Below, piece after piece: positions 7,500 through 15,265 of a stretch of 64,000 nucleotides of DNA. Source of the DNA: Hyphomonadaceae bacterium ML37 (GTDB taxonomy: Bacteria > Pseudomonadota > Alphaproteobacteria > Caulobacterales > Maricaulaceae). The stretch spans positions 2,047,191-2,111,190 of the forward strand of contig CP091241.1 of NCBI GenBank assembly GCA_027627685.1. The letters are read 5' to 3'. The notes under the pieces were generated by a model. That model searched no databases, was not told the DNA's origin, and saw nothing but the letters and a program-made list of their open reading frames with translations. Within the stretch, counting starts at the first letter, position 1. The number at the start of each line of letters is the position of its first letter. The position numbers and the translations under genes are program-made.

Positions 7500-7555
7500 G
7501 CGCATCTCCTTTGTGTGTGAAGTTTTTGGGGGATCAGCTTGAGGCGGGGCGCGCC

Positions 7556-7711
7556 GCACCCCTCACCCCACCCTCTCCCCTCAAGGAGGGGAGAGGAGGC
7601 TTGAACGGGGCGTGCATGCAGGAAATGCCATCGCCTGACCTGAGCGATCGTGATGAGGCGTGGACGCCTCCTCTCCCCCATGACCATGGGGGAGAGGGTA
7701 GGGTGAGGGGG
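7556..7711. repeat. Family A dispersed inverted repeat, copy 2
   Basis: Same layout as the copy at 1065-1220: inverted ends (CCCCTCACCCCACCC / GGGTAGGGTGAGGGG, one mismatch), a left hairpin with CAAGGAGGGG and the conserved AGGCTTGAACGGGGCGT, and a right hairpin whose loop changed to CCATGACCATGG. It fills most of the 256-bp gap between the protease gene and g3.5. Confidence 0.75.
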
Positions 7712-7755
7712 AACGGCAGAACGCTCATCCTCAAGCTTTGCAGAGTGATCACCCC

Positions 7756-8016
7756 CTACCCGCCCTCATCCAGCTTGCGTTCGATCCTTGTGATCGCCGC
7801 GCGGGTGTAGAGGCTGTGCTCCTCCAGCCGGGCGAGGCGCTCATTGACGCTGTCAGACGCCGCAGTGCGCGCTTCAAGCTGGCTGATGCGTTCGCGCACC
7901 GCGCCCGCCCACATCAGCGCGCTGGCGGTCTGCAGGGCCAGCGCCACGGCGACGCCCAGGGTGATGGTGCGCTCGAACCGCCAGGGGTCGCGCACCCCGT
8001 TCAAACTCGCCATCAC
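7756..8016 (-). CDS. GTA g3.5-like small membrane protein
   Basis: 86 residues. One membrane segment (ITLGVAVALALQTASALMWAGAV, residues about 18-40) is followed by a coiled coil (RERISQLEARTAASDSVNERL) and a polar tail ending ITRIERKLDEGG. In RcGTA a small ORF, g3.5, sits at exactly this place between portal and protease. The start is GTG at 8016 or ATG at 8013; both overlap the portal stop. The role is unknown; N-in membrane anchoring with a coiled coil is all that can be read. Confidence 0.7.
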   Translation of the reverse strand: MMASLNGVRDPWRFERTITLGVAVALALQTASALMWAGAVRERISQLEARTAASDSVNERLARLEEHSLYTRAAITRIERKLDEGG

Positions 8017-9158
8017 CCTCTCCCGGTCTCGAGGCCCAACAGGGCGCGCTTCTCGTCATCGCTGAGGAAGCCGGCTCCATTGACCCGCGCCCAGCGCGCC
8101 GCCCGCTCCTCGGCCAGGGCCGGCAGGGCTGTTTCATCGGCCTCGATCACGAACCCCTCGCCCAGCCAGGGCGCCAGCCAGGCGGTCAGGGCGCTGGCGG
8201 TCTTGCGCGCCAGCGGCAGCACGGTCTGGCGGTAGAAGGCGAGGTTCGCCTCACGATAGTTCGCATACGTATTATCCCCCGGCAGGCCCAGCAGCATGGG
8301 CGGCGCCCCGAACGCCAGCGCGATCTCGCGCGCGGCCTCGCGCCGGGCCTCGATGAAATCCATCTCGGCGGGCGAATGGCCCATGGGCTTCCAGTCCAGC
8401 CCGCCTTCCAGCAGCAATGGCCGGCCCGCATTGGCGGCGCCGGAATAGAGGCCCTCCAGCTCACCCTTCAGCCGGTCATATTGCGCCTCGGTCAGGCGGC
8501 CATCCCCGCCCTCACGGCCCGTCACCACCAGCGCGCCGGACGGCCGCGCGGCATTGTCCAGCAGCGCCTTGGCCCAGGTCCCGCCGGCATTGTGGACATC
8601 CACCGCCCGCGCCGCCGCCTCCATGGGCGACTGGCCGTAATGATCGTCCACGGGATTGAAGAGCTTCATGTGCAGGATGGCGCTGCGCCCGCTCGCCCGG
8701 TCGCGGGCGAACACCCGCGCCTGCGACCCCAGCCGGTATTCCCACCCGTCCGCCCAGCCTTTGGGTCCCGTCACCACCCTCATCCGGTCGGGCCGCAGGG
8801 CGTAGAGCGCATGGGGGCCGTCCGCCCCGCCCGCCAGCTCCAGATAGGCGTCGCCCGCCACCTGCAGATGCCCGTGAAACGTCTCGAAGAACTCCGCCCC
8901 GCACTGGTCGGGATTGGGCCGCGCCAGCAGCGCGCGCGCCGCCTGCGCCCCCGCCCCCTCGCCGCTGACCTGCAGCGGACAGGACGACACGGCTTCGGCG
9001 ATCAGGCGCACGCAGCGATGGGCGATGGCGTTGCGCGCATAGCCCTCGCGGGCGAACGCGGCATAGGTGCGCGCGCTCCACGCCGCACCCGGCCCCAGCG
9101 ACAACGTCCAGCTACCCCCGGACGCCTTGGCGTCCAGGCCCAGAAGTTTCTTGAGCAT
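8013..9158 (-). CDS. GTA g3-like portal protein (HK97 type)
   Basis: 381 residues. Family motifs: SWTLSLGPGAAWSARTYAAF, EGYARNAIAHRCVRLIAEAVSSCPL (near residue 40), LLARPNPDQCGAEFFETF, GDAYLEL, ILHMKLFNPVDDHYGQSPMEAAARAVDVH, and AFGAPPMLLGLPGDNTYANYREANLAFYRQTVLPL. These are the conserved HK97 portal positions, and the length is normal. It is the DNA entry ring of the GTA head. Its ribosome site AAAAGGAA is present. Upstream, 404 bp of repeats separate it from the large terminase. Confidence 0.95.
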   Translation of the reverse strand: MLKKLLGLDAKASGGSWTLSLGPGAAWSARTYAAFAREGYARNAIAHRCVRLIAEAVSSCPLQVSGEGAGAQAARALLARPNPDQCGAEFFETFHGHLQVAGDAYLELAGGADGPHALYALRPDRMRVVTGPKGWADGWEYRLGSQARVFARDRASGRSAILHMKLFNPVDDHYGQSPMEAAARAVDVHNAGGTWAKALLDNAARPSGALVVTGREGGDGRLTEAQYDRLKGELEGLYSGAANAGRPLLLEGGLDWKPMGHSPAEMDFIEARREAAREIALAFGAPPMLLGLPGDNTYANYREANLAFYRQTVLPLARKTASALTAWLAPWLGEGFVIEADETALPALAEERAARWARVNGAGFLSDDEKRALLGLETGRG

Positions 9159-9221
9159 GAGAGGGTTCCTTTTGTGTGGGGTGTGAGCACACCTGGCTAT
9201 CCGGAGACGAAGGCGCGCGGC

Positions 9222-9422
9222 GCCACACCCCTCACCCCACCCTCTCCCCTCAAGGAGGGGAGAGGAGGCTTGAACCGGGCGTTCTGTTTTCCGAAAAGCA
9301 AACGCTTGGATTCTCTGGAAAGTACGGGCTGTGGAGGCCTCCTCTCCCCCATTTATGGGGGCTGAGCTCTGAGAGATTGATCCGGGGGATCAATCGAAAG
9401 AGCGAAGGGTAGGGTGAGGGGG
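9222..9422. repeat. Family A dispersed inverted repeat, copy 3, with a nested hairpin
   Basis: The left half matches copies 1 and 2. The right half is split: after CCCCCATTTATGGGGG comes about 45 bp carrying its own perfect hairpin GATTGATCC-ggg-GGATCAATC, and only then the end GGGTAGGGTGAGGGG. The remainder of the 404-bp gap 9159-9562 holds a short CCCCGCAAGCGGGG stem at about 9533-9552 and no gene I can support. Confidence 0.7.
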
Positions 9423-9562
9423 CGCGGGAGAGCGTTCATCTTCAGGCTTGCCAGAAGCGCCACCCCTCCGTCCGCTTCGCTGCCATTCGGCGTGTCGATC
9501 GATACCCCATATCGATCTTTGACGCCTCATTCCCCGCAAGCGGGGGAGGACAGGAATCTCAC

Positions 9563-10918
9563 TCACATCCCCCTCAGCCTCGGCTCCGCGCCGCCACCCA
9601 ACAGCGCCGCCAGCGCCCAGACCAGGGCGTCGACGCGGTCGGGGCTGGCCCGGGGACCCGGCGCGCCAAAGGCGCACATCTGGTCTTCCAGCGCGGTAAA
9701 GCGTCCGGCATGGGCCACCCGCCCCGCCGCATACAGCGCGGCAGCCGGTTCGGCCCGCGCCCGCTTGCCGCGGCTGGCGCGCACCAGGCGCACCGGCAGA
9801 TCGCGGGACGCTGCCTGCAGCACGGCGCGCACCATGTCGCCGCCCTGATTGGCTTCGGCCACCACACTGTCGGCGTCATACGCCTCAAAGGCCTGCGCCA
9901 CCCGCGCCGCCCAGGCTTCCGGCCCGGCGCGCAGCGACCAGTCGGCCAGCACCAGCGCGCGCGCCGCCCGGCCTTCACCGGCGGCGCCCGCCACGATAAT
10001 CCCGCAGGCATCGCCCGATCCGTCGCCCGCGGGCGGGTCCACCGCCACCACGATGCGGTCGGGCTCTGGCCTGTCAGCGCGCAGCGCCTGCTCGATCAGC
10101 GCCCGCGTCCACAGCGCGCCTTCGGGGTCTTCCACCAGCACCCCGTCCAGCTCCTGCCGGGCGAGGTGCGATCCGGCGTATTGCGCTTCCATCGCCTCGA
10201 CAAAGCCCGGCGCCAGATTGGCGCGGTTTTCACCGGTGGCCAGTCGCGTCATCGCCACGCCGGGCGCGCCGATCAGGGCTTTCACCGCCGGAATGGCGCG
10301 CGGCGTGGTGGTGATCACCAGGCGCGGGTCGGCGCCCAGGCGCAGGCCCAGACGCAGCATGTCCAGCGTCTCCTGCGGCCGGGCCCAGGCGGCGAATTCA
10401 TCGGCCCAGGCCGCGTCAAACTGGGGTCCGCGAAGCCCGTCCGGGTCCTCGGCGCTGAAGGCGTAGCCCACCGCCCCGTCCGGCCACACCACCCGGCGCC
10501 GCGACGCCTGATACGCCGGCCGCTCGTGCGGGTAGCCCACGCTGAGAAGTCCTGACGGCCCGCCCAGCATCACCTCGCGCACATCCTGAAACGCGGGGCC
10601 CACCAGTGCGATGCGCCGTGCGCCTGCGGCCACCCGGGCCCGCACCCATTCGGCGCCGGCGCGTGTCTTGCCAGCCCCGCGCCCGCCCAGAAACAGCCAG
10701 ATGCGCCAGTCGCCGGCGGGGGGTAATTGCGGGTCCCAGGCCCACTGGCTCCAGTCATAGAGGTACGCCTCAGGAGGCTTCTTCCCTGCCCGCACCTCTT
10801 CCAGGATGCGCGCTTTGCTCGATGGATCTTGAGAGAGCGTCAAGGCGATCTTCGAGTTCGGCGACAAGCCGCTTGTGTTCTTCACTGCCTGGGACAGCGA
10901 ACTGTTCTGTTGCGTCAC
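9563..10918 (-). CDS. GTA g2-like terminase large subunit (DNA-packaging ATPase/nuclease)
   Basis: Up to 451 residues. The ATPase has Walker A FLGGRGAGKTRAGAEWV, an adjacent VGPAFQDVREVM, the Walker B region around PQFDAAWADEFAAW, and a coupling motif LVITTTPRAIP. The nuclease half has IVVAVDPPAGDGSGDACGIIV and VVAEANQGGDMV with acidic metal ligands. The GTG at 10918 has AGGAC upstream but gives a 149-nt overlap with g1. A GTG at 10795, closer to the conserved YLYDWSQWA, is an alternative. It packages host DNA fragments into GTA heads (family knowledge). Confidence 0.94.
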   Translation of the reverse strand: MTQQNSSLSQAVKNTSGLSPNSKIALTLSQDPSSKARILEEVRAGKKPPEAYLYDWSQWAWDPQLPPAGDWRIWLFLGGRGAGKTRAGAEWVRARVAAGARRIALVGPAFQDVREVMLGGPSGLLSVGYPHERPAYQASRRRVVWPDGAVGYAFSAEDPDGLRGPQFDAAWADEFAAWARPQETLDMLRLGLRLGADPRLVITTTPRAIPAVKALIGAPGVAMTRLATGENRANLAPGFVEAMEAQYAGSHLARQELDGVLVEDPEGALWTRALIEQALRADRPEPDRIVVAVDPPAGDGSGDACGIIVAGAAGEGRAARALVLADWSLRAGPEAWAARVAQAFEAYDADSVVAEANQGGDMVRAVLQAASRDLPVRLVRASRGKRARAEPAAALYAAGRVAHAGRFTALEDQMCAFGAPGPRASPDRVDALVWALAALLGGGAEPRLRGM

Positions 10919-11258
10919 GCGCTGGCGTCCTGTCCTTGTCCTGAGCCTTGGATATGCGGGTCTTCATAAGCTGTTCCTCCTTGAGGATGATCGCACGGGC
11001 GATCCCCGTGACGAGCCGGACGATGCGTTCAGCCAGCGTCCAGTCGCCCGCCGCCGCCGCGTCCAGCGCCTGCTGGATCAGGGCGTCGACCCCCGACAGC
11101 CGGGGCGCCGTTTCCGTATACGGAAAGAAGTGATCCACCCAAGCGCAGCGGCGCATGATCGTCAGCCGCTTCAGGCGATAGCGCTCAGCCAGCACCTCAG
11201 GACTGTCGCCCCGGCGCCAGTCGGCGTAGATCGCCGGCCAGTCCGCCCTGACCACCAT
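10770..11258 (-). CDS. GTA g1-like small terminase candidate
   Basis: 162 residues from MVVRADWPAIYADW; earlier ATGs at 11288 and 11309 are possible. Residues 5-50 look like a helix-turn-helix (WRRGDSPEVLAERYRLKRLT, then IMRRCAWVDHF), and the C-terminal half is a charged helix (LVAELEDRLDALSRSIEQ). Position directly upstream of the large terminase and the DNA-binding N-terminus fit TerS of GTAs. Its last part overlaps the large terminase reading frame. It is the first gene of the cluster; a family B repeat lies upstream in the 328-bp gap to the next gene. Confidence 0.7.
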   Translation of the reverse strand: MVVRADWPAIYADWRRGDSPEVLAERYRLKRLTIMRRCAWVDHFFPYTETAPRLSGVDALIQQALDAAAAGDWTLAERIVRLVTGIARAIILKEEQLMKTRISKAQDKDRTPARDATEQFAVPGSEEHKRLVAELEDRLDALSRSIEQSAHPGRGAGREEAS

Positions 11259-11439
11259 GGCCCGAACCCTCCATGCCGACCGTGCCATCACCCTACCCCG
11301 CCAGCGCACAGGTCGGATTGTTTGGGTTTGAAACCATGCAAGGGCTTGAAATGCCGACGGGCGCGCCGGGACAAGCGGGGGGCTTATGCGCGGGTTTTGG
11401 GGGGTGGCCGGCTATGGCTCCTGTCAGAGAACCGAGCGT

Positions 11440-11554
11440 GTTTTCCCGGCTGCCTGAAAGGCAAGCCGGGACCCATCCACCGATCCTGCCTGGTGCTTAA
11501 GCGGTTGAAACTGGGCGGGATGGGTCCCGGATCGGCTCCGCCGTCCGGGAAAAC
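11440..11554. repeat. Family B dispersed inverted repeat, copy 1
   Basis: The ends GTTTTCCCGG and CCGGGAAAAC pair. Each end is followed inward by a small hairpin (TGCC-tgaaa-GGCA left; GGC-tcc-GCC right) and then by CCGGGACCCATCC on the left and GGATGGGTCCCGG on the right, which also pair. About 45 bp of unique sequence lie in the middle. Other copies are at 18862, 31303 and 47221. It sits upstream of the GTA g1 gene. Confidence 0.75.
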
Positions 11555-11586
11555 AATCGGGAGATACGGGTCTGCCGCGACAATCC

Positions 11587-12000
11587 TCAAGCCCGCATGC
11601 GCTGGGGGGCCTGGGACCAGACCGACAGATTGGCGGCGTGGCTGGACAGGCGCCCGCCATCCTGCAGGTCGCGCAATTGCTGCAGCGTGATCAGCGACAC
11701 CGCCGCCAGGCGCACCTGGACCTGGGCGCTCAGGGTGATGTGGCGCGGCGCCACGGCCATCAGCGCATTGGCCTCGTCGGTTTTCCAGGCCACCAGGGCG
11801 GCAAGGAACGCGGCCATATCCGGGCTGGTGCGGGCCAGTTGCGGTTCGTCGAAAATCGCCTCGCGCACCATCTTGATCACCTGGCCGGCGCGCAGGGTCA
11901 TCACCGCCGAGGGACCCAGCGGCTCGGCCAGCGCGTGCTCCAGCGCAAACTCGCGCGGATCGCCCAGATCGAAAATCGCATCGTTGAACAGAAACAGCAT
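11587..12000 (-). CDS. Unidentified 137-residue protein
   Basis: I do not recognise a family. The protein starts MLFLFNDAIFDLGDP and continues FALEHALAEPLGPSAVMTL; it has no signal peptide, no clear membrane segment, and mainly helical composition (VRLAAVSLITLQQLRDLQ). Coding character is good (GC-rich third positions, acidic-rich composition). It lies about 330 bp upstream of the GTA cluster on the same strand and about 100 bp downstream of the DUF1491 gene. It could be cotranscribed with either, and nothing ties it to GTA function. Confidence 0.6.
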   Translation of the reverse strand: MLFLFNDAIFDLGDPREFALEHALAEPLGPSAVMTLRAGQVIKMVREAIFDEPQLARTSPDMAAFLAALVAWKTDEANALMAVAPRHITLSAQVQVRLAAVSLITLQQLRDLQDGGRLSSHAANLSVWSQAPQRMRA

Positions 12001-12104
12001 CGCGCATCCCGCAGCAGACAGGCAGGGTCTGACCCACAGTCTGACGCGGGCGCGTTAAGACTTCCCCAGCACGTCGTTTACCGCGCGTCGACCATGCCGG
12101 GTTC

Positions 12105-12443
12105 TCACCCCGCCTCCACCGGCTCGGTCAGGAAATGGCGGCCCTGGCGGTCCTCGATCTCGATCACCCATAGATCAGGATCCTGACCGGCGCGGCGCGC
12201 GGCGTAGGAATCCGCCTCGGCTTCCGCGACGGGCTCGGCGCCCAGCGGCTGGCTCCACACGCGCGCGCCTTCAAAGTCGCGCACCGGCGCCAGAAGGCGC
12301 GCAAGTCCTTGCGGCAACACAAGCTTCACCAGCACAGCCCCGGCGTCCGGATCGCCCCGGCGCGACACATAGACATGCGCGCCCGCCCCTTCGGCGCGCC
12401 AGCGCAGGGCGTCGATCCAGAATTTTGCCTTGAGTTCGTTCAT
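12105..12443 (-). CDS. DUF1491 family protein
   Basis: 112 residues from MNELKAKFWIDALRWRAE. The start was placed here, 7 codons inside the longest frame, because this is where the family usually begins. Family features are AKFWIDALRWRAEGAGAHVYV, RRGDPDAGAVLVKLVL and the C-terminal DPDLWVIEIEDRQGRHFL. Small alphaproteobacterial protein of unknown function. It is divergently arranged with the BcsB-like gene, with 56 bp between the two starts, so the promoters probably overlap. Confidence 0.85.
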   Translation of the reverse strand: MNELKAKFWIDALRWRAEGAGAHVYVSRRGDPDAGAVLVKLVLPQGLARLLAPVRDFEGARVWSQPLGAEPVAEAEADSYAARRAGQDPDLWVIEIEDRQGRHFLTEPVEAG

Positions 12444-12499
12444 TGAACCTTGATGGCAAGCCAATTGCTTAATAAAGTCCTAACCGAGGGGAGTGTTTC

Positions 12500-14071
12500 A
12501 TGTCGATACGTGTGCGGGTTTGCGCCCTGTTGTCTGGCGTTCTGTGTGCGCTTGGCGCCTTGAGTCATCAGGCCCTGGCCGCCGAAGACGCCCGCCCGCC
12601 CCGCGCCGAAGATATGAGACTGTCGGCCATCGCCCCCCACATGACCGCGCTGACCCTGACGCCCCAGGCGCGCGAGCTGCGCATCCCCTTCACCATCGCG
12701 CCCGGCGCCACGCCGGCCGGCGTGGAGCTGACCCTGAACGCCAGCCCGCTGGCCGATGATGCGGACGGCCGGATCGAAGTCTTCGTCAACCGCTCGCGCG
12801 CGGTCGCGCTGGCGCCGCGCCCCGAAACGTTTGAAGCGCGCTTCGTGCTCCACGCCGACACGCTGCGCGCGGGCGAGAACATGCTGGTGGTGCGCCTCAG
12901 CGAAGCCGCGCGCGCGGGCTGGGCCATCGACGCCGAGGCGAGCCGCCTGCGCGTCAGCTCCGCCCCGGCGGACGGGTTCACGACGCTGGCTGATCTCGAA
13001 GCGGGCCTGCGCGCGCACTATGCCGCGCCGCGCCGTGTGCATATCGATGCCGACGCGGCCGGGCGCGACGCGCTGGCAGTGTCCGCCCTGATCGCGCAGG
13101 GCCTGGCCCTGCGCATGGGCGAGGCGCCGATCCTGGTGACTGACCCTCGCGTGGCCGAGCTGATCGTCACCACCGAGGTGCGCGCCAGCGGCGGCCTGCC
13201 CGCCATCGACATGGCCGGCCCCGCGCAATTGCGCCTGTCGGCGGGCGACGCCGGCGCGCTCATCGCCTCGGCCCGGCTGTTCGCGGCCCGGTCCATGAAT
13301 TTGCATTCGGTGCGATTTGAGCTCGCCGACGCCCTGTCGGCGCCGCGCCTGGAACGTCTGACCGCGCCGCTGCTCCCCGGCGCCCAGCTCGGCGCTCTGG
13401 CGTCCGGCGGCGCGCCCTTTGGCGCCGACCAGGGCGGACGCGCCGCCGTGGTGTTCGCCTCGGCCGCGCCCGAGGACCGCGCCGCCGCGCTGGCCGTTGT
13501 GTCGCGCGCCGCGCTCGCCTCGGGTTCGGCCTGGCTCTACGCCTGGTATGGCGACCGGCTGGAGGATGCGCCGCTCAGTCATGATCTGATGATCCTCGGC
13601 CCGCAAAGTTCGATCGATCCGCGCCTGATCGCCGCCGCTCCGGCCGAAGTGCGCGCCGCGGCCAGCGCGGCGGCCAACCGTGTGCCGCGCCGGCGCAACT
13701 ACACCTCCACAGCGTTCGCCGACGACACCACGCGCAGCGCGCGCGTCACCGGCATGGCCGCCCTGTTTGAAGACACTGGCGGGCGGCGGATCGCGCTGAT
13801 CACCTCGCCCGAAGGCGCGGATTTCTCACGCGCGGCGGCCCGTCTGGCGCGCTCTGGCCTGTGGACCGGCCTCGAGGGCCGGGCCGTGGTGTGGGACGCG
13901 TCGGCGGTGACCAGCTTCGGGCCCAGCGCCGCGCCGCGCTTCAGCGCGGTGTGGATCAGCAACCAGATCCGGCGCCATGACCGCTGGATTGCGCTGGGCG
14001 CCTTCACGCTGGCTGTGCTGCTTCTGCTGCTCGGCCACGGCGTAAACCGGACGTCAAGACGCACCGCGTAA
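12500..14071 (+). CDS. BcsB-like exported membrane-anchored protein
   Basis: 523 residues. Signal peptide residues 1-27 (VCALLSGVLCALGALSHQALA). Then beta-rich repeats (IPFTIAPGATPAGVELTLN, IEVFVNRSRAVAL, RAGENMLVVRLSE) resemble the jelly-roll of cellulose synthase subunit B. Flavodoxin-like portions follow (ALAVSALIAQGLALRMGEAPILV). It ends with one membrane helix (WIALGAFTLAVLLLLLGHGV) and a basic tail, as in BcsB. No cellulose synthase BcsA gene is in the window, so the role is uncertain; a part in exopolysaccharide secretion or a divergent envelope function are the options. Confidence 0.55.
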   Translation: MSIRVRVCALLSGVLCALGALSHQALAAEDARPPRAEDMRLSAIAPHMTALTLTPQARELRIPFTIAPGATPAGVELTLNASPLADDADGRIEVFVNRSRAVALAPRPETFEARFVLHADTLRAGENMLVVRLSEAARAGWAIDAEASRLRVSSAPADGFTTLADLEAGLRAHYAAPRRVHIDADAAGRDALAVSALIAQGLALRMGEAPILVTDPRVAELIVTTEVRASGGLPAIDMAGPAQLRLSAGDAGALIASARLFAARSMNLHSVRFELADALSAPRLERLTAPLLPGAQLGALASGGAPFGADQGGRAAVVFASAAPEDRAAALAVVSRAALASGSAWLYAWYGDRLEDAPLSHDLMILGPQSSIDPRLIAAAPAEVRAAASAAANRVPRRRNYTSTAFADDTTRSARVTGMAALFEDTGGRRIALITSPEGADFSRAAARLARSGLWTGLEGRAVVWDASAVTSFGPSAAPRFSAVWISNQIRRHDRWIALGAFTLAVLLLLLGHGVNRTSRRTA

Positions 14072-14082
14072 GACTGGCGGGC

Positions 14083-15003
14083 ATGATCACGCCCGCTCTC
14101 GCCGCCCTCATCCTGGCCGCTGCGCCCCCTGCCCCCGCCGCCTCCGATCACGAGGCGCTGCTGCGCCTGCGCGCGGGCGACGCGGCGTGTACGCTGCTCA
14201 CTTCGGTGGAGCGAAGCTTTCTTGATGTCGTGCTGGACCAGGCGCGCGATGACGCCATTGTGGCCGGCGCCGATGAGGCCCTGCTCGACCGGTATGAGCG
14301 CGCCGCCCGCGCCCCGGGATGCGATGACGCCGCCCTGCGCGCCAGCGCTGACGCGCACCGCGCGCGCCTGAGTGAACTGGCTGAGCTGACCCAGCCCATT
14401 CTGCCCGGCCGCCGTCACGCCTGGGCCGTGCGTCCGCCCGCCATGGCCGGCCGGCCCGGCTGGCGCGTGGCGCAGATGTTGGGCGATCACCCCGCCGCCT
14501 TTGGCCTGTATGAAGCGCGCGGCGTGCGCGCCCCGGCCCTGGCCCTGCGCGCCGATGCTCTGGCCCCGCGCGCCGTCATGGTGATGCGCGATCCGGCCCG
14601 TCAGGCCGCACCGGTCGATCGCACGATCGGGGGCTTGCGCCCGGCGCCGGGCGGCGATCCGGTCAGCGCCTGGGGCGCCTATGCCGGGGGCGAGCAACGC
14701 TTCATGGCCAATGCCCGACTGGCCCCGGAGACTGCTGAGCATCTGGCGCCCGCCGGGGGCGCGCCCGCCTATGGCTTCACCTTTCCCGATGAGGCGCTCA
14801 CCGCGCTGACCGCCCTGACCCCGCGCGAGGGCGTGCGCATTGATCTTTTACGCCTGGACGGCCGGGTCACGCAATCGCTCTGGATCGAGGTCGGCGCCCT
14901 GCGCGCAGCGCTCTTGCTGGCCAGTGAAGCGGACGCTCGCGCTGCTGCCGCGCGCACCGCCGCCCTGGCAGCGTCGGCGGCCGCAGCAAGCCCGTCGCGC
15001 TAG
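14083..15003 (+). CDS. Unidentified exported protein
   Basis: 306 residues. Signal peptide MITPALAALILAAAPPAPA, then a mature part with a Cys pair in the first third (GDAACTLL, APGCDDAAL). A region resembling RPGWRVAQMLGDHPAAFGLYEARG and an Ala-rich C-terminal helix follow. It begins 11 bp after the BcsB-like gene, so the pair is probably an operon and may act together at the envelope. I recognise no domain and cannot assign a function. Confidence 0.65.
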   Translation: MITPALAALILAAAPPAPAASDHEALLRLRAGDAACTLLTSVERSFLDVVLDQARDDAIVAGADEALLDRYERAARAPGCDDAALRASADAHRARLSELAELTQPILPGRRHAWAVRPPAMAGRPGWRVAQMLGDHPAAFGLYEARGVRAPALALRADALAPRAVMVMRDPARQAAPVDRTIGGLRPAPGGDPVSAWGAYAGGEQRFMANARLAPETAEHLAPAGGAPAYGFTFPDEALTALTALTPREGVRIDLLRLDGRVTQSLWIEVGALRAALLLASEADARAAAARTAALAASAAAASPSR

Positions 15004-15084
15004 GGTCAAGCGACATTTCCCGTTTTCGCTGACCATGCTCCGGCGCTGCACGCAGGCGCCATTTCCCCCTGTCGCTGCGATTGC

Positions 15085-15178
15085 GAATCACCTTTCCACA
15101 GGTGTGAGCGGCGCGCATCTTGTGCCCCGCGCTCCAACCGATACTGTATCTCGTGGCTGACCCCAACATATAGGGGTC
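15085..15178 (+). promoter_or_regulatory. gcrA upstream region: GANTC site, DnaA-box-like site, two dyads
   Basis: Within the 262-bp gap before gcrA: GAATC at 15085-15089 (a CcrM methylation site); CTTTCCACA at 15092-15100, one mismatch from the DnaA box TTWTNCACA; a perfect palindrome GATACTGTATC at 15140-15150; and GACCCC-AACATATA-GGGGTC at 15159-15178, a perfect 6-bp dyad around an AT-rich centre. In Caulobacter gcrA is activated by DnaA, which makes the second site notable. Actual binding is inference. Confidence 0.4.
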
Positions 15179-15265
15179 TCGCGAGAGCGAAAGCCTAGGG
15201 GTGGCGTCTCATGCCGGGGCGCACGCCGGGGATTTCATAGCGTAACAGGCGAGGAGCGCACCGCC

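Noticed and set aside
5880-7520. 546-aa open frame on the plus strand across the capsid and protease genes
   Set aside because: It is a long antisense frame, common in high-GC DNA, opposite genes with clear family motifs; it has no domain and His/Arg-rich composition.
1-11309. The phage-like cluster as an ordinary prophage
   Set aside because: No integrase, repressor, replication or lysis genes are present and the gene set and order match GTAs, including the small GTA-specific proteins; an inducible phage would be expected to carry those extra genes.
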